Shown here: piece after piece, positions 59,741 through 64,000 of the stretch | Layout of the letters: each line of letters begins with the position of its first letter | How positions within the stretch are numbered: the first letter of the stretch is position 1 | Origin: Clostridia bacterium | Lineage (GTDB): Bacteria; Bacillota; Clostridia; Oscillospirales; CAG-272 | Direction: 5' to 3' | DNA length: 64,000 nucleotides | NCBI GenBank assembly: GCA_017625755.1 | Contig: JAGAKG010000063.1 | Location: forward strand, 1-64,000 | The notes under the pieces: generated by a model | Told to the model about the DNA's origin: nothing | The model's database searches: none | The model's input: only the letters and a program-made list of their open reading frames with translations | Made by a program: the position numbers and the translations under genes

Positions 59741-60520
59741 TTAAGTATAGGTATGAAGCGAGCCTGCTACATTGGGCAGAACATTCACACAAAGGAACGT
59801 GAAGATGAGAGCGAAAAAGCCAAGAACAGCAAATACTCCTGATGCCTTTTTCATTTTCTTGACACGTCTGGCGTGAAAATAACATAAATACGCAACAACG
59901 GTTATCAAAGACCATACCTCCTTGATATCCCACGTCCAATAGTTGCCCCAAACCTGGTCTGCCCAAAGCGCCCCAAGCAACATACCGCAGACCATAAAGG
60001 GAAAGGCGATTCGAAGTATTACGCAAGATGCCTCCTCGTATATGTCCCACTCGCGCCTTTTGATATATCCGATAACCAATACCAAAAACGCGACCACACA
60101 AAGCGCGTAGGAGAGGACGTAGCTAAAAACGTGAGGCACAAAATAAGGCGAGCGAAGCGCAGGTGCCAATGTCCAATGCATATTTCTGTCCATAAACAGG
60201 GTTCCGACAAGCGGGAGCATCGCGCCAAAACAAAAATAAGGCGAAAGCCATTTCATATCGGCTCGAAATCTGATTATCACCACCATAAGTATCACGAACA
60301 AAAGCGATATATCGCTAAGCACCTGATACATACTCGCGAATGGCGGATATCCGTTGATATACCAATTCTTGACGAAAATACCAAGATTGGCAACCCAGCC
60401 AACGGCAGAAAGAATATATGCGAGCTTCTGCTTTTTAAAAATAAACGCAACTCCCGCGGAGAAATAGCTACAAACGGCAATTATACATATCACCGTCGCA
60501 AAAACCTCAAGCACAGTCAT
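59741..60520 (-). CDS. ccsA: Cytochrome c assembly protein CcsA/ResC-like
   Basis: A 259-residue membrane protein with about eight helices. The haem-handling WWD motif is clear (WGNYWTWDIKEVW, about 192-204). Conserved His residues lie in the SPYFVPHVFSY segment (about 128) and near the C-terminus (SLHTYT). It is the System II synthase component that presents haem to CXXCH apoproteins outside the membrane. It overlaps the ResB-like gene by 4 bases and precedes two dihaem proteins, its obvious clients. Confidence 0.9.
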   Translation of the reverse strand: MTVLEVFATVICIIAVCSYFSAGVAFIFKKQKLAYILSAVGWVANLGIFVKNWYINGYPPFASMYQVLSDISLLFVILMVVIIRFRADMKWLSPYFCFGAMLPLVGTLFMDRNMHWTLAPALRSPYFVPHVFSYVLSYALCVVAFLVLVIGYIKRREWDIYEEASCVILRIAFPFMVCGMLLGALWADQVWGNYWTWDIKEVWSLITVVAYLCYFHARRVKKMKKASGVFAVLGFFALIFTFLCVNVLPNVAGSLHTYT

Positions 60521-61371
60521 AATCTATCCCTTCCTTTCGGTTTGATAAGCAAAAAGCATTCTATAAAGGTGCCTACGATCGTCATCCACATGCCGACAGC
60601 AAAGGGAATGTTTGCGGGGTCATTTTTTACGTACAGATTAACATATTGCATACCTTCCGTATCATAGCCCATAAGGTAGAATTTCCAACCCTTATATGTA
60701 TACGGTTTATTTACGCCAAGCTCCGCTTTCTTTATCTCTCCTTCGTCGTATATCTGAAATACCGCAGTATAATTTTTATCAATTTCTTCATTCTTTACGA
60801 GTACATATCCGTTTTCTAAAGTGTAATATTTAACATATTCGCCGTCTTTTTTCAATTCAACCGCCGATACCGTTCCATATTCACCCATATCATATATCCC
60901 ATTTCGATTTTGGGATACGGTTTCTATAACAATATTTTTTTCGACAAAATCGGTTTTGCTGTTATATAAGCAATACTCCGCGTCGTATTTTTCCACATCA
61001 AAGGACGCTACGGATATATAATATCCGAATTCCATAAAAGCACCGTCATTCTGCTGAACCTCTCCATAAAACGAATCGGGATCTACCGGAATAGCGAAAG
61101 AAGTTTCCTTCAAGGTCAATGCGGAAACGATCGAGCAGACAATGATAACAAGAACGCCCGTATGACAAATATAAAAACCCAATTTTTTTAACGAAAATTT
61201 GCATCTTACAAGGCAAATTATAAGAACTATAGTAAAGACGACTATAGCGACGATGAAAAATATGGATCTATGATAGCTATCCCATATGCCAAAAGCGGCG
61301 CAAAGAGATCCAATAACAAGGAACACGCCAATTATTGCCATAATCCAGACTGAGGCTTTGAGCAGTTTCAT
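60517..61371 (-). CDS. resB: Cytochrome c biogenesis protein ResB/Ccs1-like (short)
   Basis: A 284-residue protein with four hydrophobic segments (about 8-30, 36-56, 66-88 and 258-277) and a large extracytoplasmic loop ending in a ResB-type stretch (NKPYTYKGWKFYLMGYD, then QYVNLYVKNDPANIPFAVG). The segment around GFYICHTG holds the membrane His typical of Ccs1/ResB. It is shorter than Bacillus ResB (about 540), closer to the minimal forms in fused CcsBA. It is first gene of the operon, behind GTAGGAG. Confidence 0.8.
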   Translation of the reverse strand: MKLLKASVWIMAIIGVFLVIGSLCAAFGIWDSYHRSIFFIVAIVVFTIVLIICLVRCKFSLKKLGFYICHTGVLVIIVCSIVSALTLKETSFAIPVDPDSFYGEVQQNDGAFMEFGYYISVASFDVEKYDAEYCLYNSKTDFVEKNIVIETVSQNRNGIYDMGEYGTVSAVELKKDGEYVKYYTLENGYVLVKNEEIDKNYTAVFQIYDEGEIKKAELGVNKPYTYKGWKFYLMGYDTEGMQYVNLYVKNDPANIPFAVGMWMTIVGTFIECFLLIKPKGRDRL

Positions 61372-61407
61372 TTTTGCAACTCCTACAATTTTATAATACG
61401 TAAAAAC

Positions 61408-61436
61408 ATTATAACATAGTTATGTTTACTTGTCAA
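61408..61436 (-). promoter_or_regulatory. Promoter of the c-haem operon with embedded dyad
   Basis: On the minus strand, TTGACA (complement 61431-61436), 17 bases, TATAAT (complement 61408-61413). The 14-bp dyad AACATA-N2-TATGTT (61413-61426) lies in the spacer, touching the -10. Confidence 0.85.
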
Positions 61437-61467
61437 TAACTCGCCGAAAAATTTTGTTTAAAAGAGC

Positions 61468-61501
61468 AGAACGCTCAAACATAATTATGTTTGAGCGTTC
61501 T
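61468..61501 (-). terminator. 34-bp perfect palindrome, terminator-like
   Basis: Perfect arms of 17 bp centred at 61484/61485 (AGAACGCTCAAACATAA and its complement). The centre repeats the AACATA-N2-TATGTT dyad of the neighbouring promoter. It lies downstream of the glycoside hydrolase gene and is followed by TGCTCTTTT on the minus strand. Confidence 0.75.
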
Positions 61502-61603
61502 TACCTTTTATTCATAATAATAAAGCAATACAATAATCAACAACTCATACTTTTCAAAAAACAGTTTTTTGTGAAACTGTATAAAAATTGTTTTTGCGGT
61601 AAA

Positions 61604-62878
61604 TCAACCCTCGATACAATACAGCTTCATTTGTCCCGGCGCATACCAATCTCCGCAAATATACTCATTATCCGTTACATTAGTGTATTTACCGCAAACC
61701 AAATTACTGTTCCAATCCCACTGAAGCACAGATTTTGCCTTCTTTGATACGTGGATACGAATAAGTCCGGTTTCGGTAGGCGAATTGTTGACAACCGCAA
61801 CATATTTTTTACCTTCCAGCTCAAAAAAGCCTATCACCGCTTTAAGGTTATGCGGACTTGATACGTCCATAACCAGATTGTCGCTCTTATCCTTTTCCCA
61901 CAGCTCAAACTCGCCGTAGGCTTTTCCGTAATGAAGCGTTTTTATCCACTTGGCGCGGTTGAAAAAGTCTCCGAACTGGTGCAAGAAATACTTGTTTGTA
62001 CGCGCAAGCCAATTAAAGGTCTCTGTACGCTCACCAAACGCGTCAATAGGGGCGAGTCTGTAATTCAGTCTGCATTCGCGTTCATAGATATGGAACCACA
62101 TAATTCCCTCCATACCCGAAGCAACCGCGGTACTCAACTGCCAACGCAAATCGTCTTCATTCGGGCAACGGTACTTCCAATGACCTACGGAAAGCAAGGT
62201 AGTCCACGGAGAAATCCCCATACGCTCGGCGGCTTCCCGATAGAGGTGCAAATTGCGGAAATACATATGTATTCCTTCCTCTTCCGAGTCAGGCTTGGGA
62301 TCGCGATCATATCCAAACAGCTTCAGGTGCGCTTCCTTTTCCATTTCGGGATTCAGCTGAGTATAGCAATCATAGCTTAACACTTTCAAATTCGCGTCCT
62401 TTATCATCTTTGTTGCCCAATCCAGAAACGACGGCGCTTTTAATATCGTCTCCTCCTGCCCCTCCCAATATGGAAGAAAATTCAAAAAGGGAGTCAGATT
62501 GGGCGCCAACTCAAGCTGTATGTTGTGCGCGGCAACGCAGTCGGGAAAATCATTTCCCCTCTCCGGTTCATCTCCTATCTCAAAGCCAAAAACCGCAGGG
62601 TGCTTCCCAAAGTCCTCATAAGCGGCTGCCGAGCGGGCTCTGTATTCCTCGGGGCGCTCCGATGCGCCCTTCCAGAAAGTGCGTTTGTCACACATTATCA
62701 CCTTAATGTCATTCTCGGCGCAGGCATCCAATATCTCAAGTATGGTTTTCTTATCCGTGTCCTCTGTGATATTGGGGCTGCTTGCCATTGTCATACCAAG
62801 CTCCACCCAATCCTTTACATCCTTGGCTGAAAGCTCTCCCGTCGTATAATTCCAAAAGCCTATCGGAAATCTGTTCAT
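61604..62878 (-). CDS. Putative TIM-barrel glycoside hydrolase
   Basis: A 424-residue protein without signal peptide. The N-terminal part (about 1-320) has barrel-like spacing with GFEIGDEPERG (about 98), where Glu residues would fit an acid/base of a GH-A type clan enzyme, and later EGIMWFHIYERE with another candidate Glu. The C-terminal 90 residues form a beta-sandwich (AVIGFFELEGKKYVAVVNN). The start follows AATGGAGG. It follows an oxidoreductase remnant, so it was perhaps part of a sugar-catabolic operon. The family cannot be fixed by eye. Confidence 0.6.
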   Translation of the reverse strand: MNRFPIGFWNYTTGELSAKDVKDWVELGMTMASSPNITEDTDKKTILEILDACAENDIKVIMCDKRTFWKGASERPEEYRARSAAAYEDFGKHPAVFGFEIGDEPERGNDFPDCVAAHNIQLELAPNLTPFLNFLPYWEGQEETILKAPSFLDWATKMIKDANLKVLSYDCYTQLNPEMEKEAHLKLFGYDRDPKPDSEEEGIHMYFRNLHLYREAAERMGISPWTTLLSVGHWKYRCPNEDDLRWQLSTAVASGMEGIMWFHIYERECRLNYRLAPIDAFGERTETFNWLARTNKYFLHQFGDFFNRAKWIKTLHYGKAYGEFELWEKDKSDNLVMDVSSPHNLKAVIGFFELEGKKYVAVVNNSPTETGLIRIHVSKKAKSVLQWDWNSNLVCGKYTNVTDNEYICGDWYAPGQMKLYCIEG

Positions 62879-62935
62879 TGCAATTTTCCTCCATTATTGA
62901 TTTGTAGATTTGTTTTTTGCTCTTTGAGCGGGGCG

Positions 62936-63079
62936 TTATCCCAGCCTGATCGGCTCTCCGTCATAAATGCTCCGATAAGCGACGTCGATAATCTCCATTG
63001 TTTTGCTATGGTATTCCAAGGAAACGGTAGGCTCCTTGCCGTATACAGGGGCGTTCACCTCAACTGTCGATGTTTTCAT
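62936..63079 (-). pseudogene. Gfo/Idh/MocA oxidoreductase C-terminal remnant
   Basis: A 47-residue frame ending in SKTMEIIDVAYRSIYDGEPI, the typical C-terminal helix and tail of Gfo/Idh/MocA dehydrogenases (IDAAYRSAxxG pattern). The rest of the roughly 350-residue enzyme is not present in any frame upstream, where two inverted repeats and the GLUG-protein stop lie instead. I read it as a gene remnant left by insertion or deletion. Confidence 0.5.
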
Positions 63080-63086
63080 CGAACAA

Positions 63087-63123
63087 GAAAACCTCCAAGT
63101 CAATAATTGTCTCGGAGGTTTTC
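63087..63123. repeat. Inverted repeat GAAAACCTCC / GGAGGTTTTC
   Basis: Perfect 10-bp arms (63087-63096 and 63114-63123) with a 17-base loop, located directly at the broken 5' side of the Gfo/Idh/MocA remnant. Confidence 0.6.
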
Positions 63124-63149
63124 AAGGATATCTGCATTTTGGGTTCAGA

Positions 63150-63192
63150 CCGACGCCGTAACGCTACTTATAGGTAACTTACGCGGCGTCGG
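63150..63192 (-). terminator. Inverted repeat after the GLUG protein
   Basis: CCGACGCCG (63150-63158) and CGGCGTCGG (63184-63192), 27 bases past the stop of the leftward gene. GC-rich stem with no T-tract; possibly a terminator or an element end. Confidence 0.5.
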
Positions 63193-63218
63193 TTGAGCCG
63201 CTAAAATTTTATCCTGTC

Positions 63219-64000
63219 TTATCTGGAAGCCGAACCCGAGACCGAAAGAAGCTCGATTGCGGTATTTTCCGCGTTTTTAGCGGTAAATTCCACCTCAACA
63301 GAGGTCCAAGCGTCGGAAACAACGTCTGTAACAACCGCGCCTATAATAGCCGAGTTTTCGGTAACAAGGCAACGCTTGTTCTCAGAAATTATGCTCTTGA
63401 AGGCTCTCAATTCGCCGTTTGTGAGCGTGTAAGAAAGATCCTGCGCGCCTGCCTTCTTGAAGGTTATCTTCATTTCCGCGGACGCTACCGAAGCGAGAGA
63501 AGCCTCGTCAACAACCAAAATAATTCTTACGTTATGCTTACCCGTGGAAGCGTTAACCTCTGTCATCTGGATATACGCCTTGGCAGAGCCGTCGTCATTA
63601 GCCGAGAGCAGAATGGGGTTAGTGTAGGAAACTCCGTCGTCAGCCAGCGATACGATAGGACCGCCAACAACAGGATAAGAGTCTGTACCAAGCGTCTGAC
63701 CGAAGTTGTTTCCGAGACGGTAAGCAACCTCACCCGAGGCAAACTTATCCGCGTCCATAGCTACCGCGTTGGATATGTTAACGAAAGCGGAGTTAGCCGC
63801 AGACGCGTATCCCGCCGTATTCAGGTAATAGAAATCCGATACGGTAACGTCTCCGTCGTAGCCTCCGAAGTTATAGAGAGACGCTGTACATTTTTCGGTA
63901 TCCGTTGCGCCCGCGTTAAAGCAGTTGGAAAGCGTAACCTTGCTGTATCCATCGGTTCTGAGCATTCCAACGAGCGCGCCCGAGTCAACGGTTTTGTTTC
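63219..64000 (-). CDS. GLUG-repeat surface protein, 3' part
   Basis: Partial: the frame is open to the window end and upstream codons continue (SGALVGMLRTD), so the annotated Met is internal. The visible 260 residues begin with GLUG-type repeats (GALVGML...VTLSNCFNAGA...FYYLNT), which form beta-helix-like surface structures. A beta-rich domain of about 140 residues follows (ILLSANDDGSAKAYIQM to the end), resembling a cohesin/Ig-like fold. No sorting signal or anchor is seen at the C-terminus. The full protein is probably a large secreted or surface protein. Confidence 0.75.
   Translation of the reverse strand, partial: NKTVDSGALVGMLRTDGYSKVTLSNCFNAGATDTEKCTASLYNFGGYDGDVTVSDFYYLNTAGYASAANSAFVNISNAVAMDADKFASGEVAYRLGNNFGQTLGTDSYPVVGGPIVSLADDGVSYTNPILLSANDDGSAKAYIQMTEVNASTGKHNVRIILVVDEASLASVASAEMKITFKKAGAQDLSYTLTNGELRAFKSIISENKRCLVTENSAIIGAVVTDVVSDAWTSVEVEFTAKNAENTAIELLSVSGSASR

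Noticed and set aside
52127-61371. Calling the organism anammox or the complex a true hydrazine synthase
   Set aside because: No hydrazine dehydrogenase, nitrite reductase or other anammox gene is visible, the expected Tyr haem ligand is missing and the flanks are typical of Clostridia. Only homology of architecture is claimed.

Overview
The window looks like the chromosome of a mid-GC anaerobic Clostridia-type Firmicute, probably from a gut. Supporting signs are the neighbourhoods galK-walJ-rlmH-gatCAB-asnS and trmK-Nif3, sigma-A promoters with 17-bp spacers, lipoprotein signals, a GH3 beta-glucosidase and a Mn2+-type yybP-ykoY riboswitch. No rRNA, tRNA or CRISPR array was seen.

Layout. (1) 1-8623: a nested mobile element bounded by a 14-bp direct repeat (2-15 and 8610-8623). 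The outer element is DUF6076 - leader peptide - excisionase - tyrosine integrase. The integrase is cut off at 2941 by an inner AT-rich segment holding DUF6809, a ribbon-helix-helix repressor with three operator dyads, a SprT-like metalloprotein, a serine recombinase, a secreted cohesin-dockerin protein, an XRE regulator and a lipoprotein. (2) 8.8-13.3 kb: zinc-ribbon/TM2 protein, small membrane protein, radical SAM/SPASM protein, OPT transporter and PqqD-like protein. (3) 13.3-26 kb: a Sel1-repeat protein, a P-type ATPase under a yybP-ykoY riboswitch, livKHMGF, and a GH3 enzyme. (4) 26-30.6 kb: a 1500-residue membrane-anchored surface protein ending in a uL15-like domain. (5) 30.7-38.4 kb: a leftward housekeeping cluster. 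(6) 38.5-51.6 kb: membrane protein, HAD phosphatase, S24 repressor facing a zinc-ribbon/HTH gene, ABC-F protein, aconitase X with an old-yellow-enzyme reductase, DUF1858 protein, and trmK-Nif3-phosphatase-rlmD.

(7) 52.1-61.4 kb is the standout. It is a four-gene leftward operon encoding ResB-like and CcsA-like cytochrome c maturation proteins, a 1516-residue protein resembling the alpha subunit of hydrazine synthase (beta-propeller plus two CXXCH haem sites), and a 994-residue protein resembling a fused hydrazine synthase beta/gamma subunit (propeller plus dihaem cytochrome c peroxidase-like domain with two CXXCH sites). The four haem sites match the per-protomer count of anammox hydrazine synthase. 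However, the tyrosine haem ligand expected four residues after the first CXXCH is absent, there are extra N-terminal modules, and no other nitrogen-cycle gene is visible. I read it as an uncharacterised extracellular c-haem system related to hydrazine synthase, with its own maturation pair, in a lineage where c-type cytochromes are uncommon. A 14-bp dyad lies between the -35 and -10 of its promoter and recurs in a 34-bp palindrome just upstream.

(8) 61.6-64 kb: a putative TIM-barrel glycoside hydrolase, the C-terminal remnant of a Gfo/Idh/MocA oxidoreductase, and the 3' end of a GLUG-repeat surface protein that runs off the window.

All calls come from reading sequence and recalled family knowledge; no database search was run.
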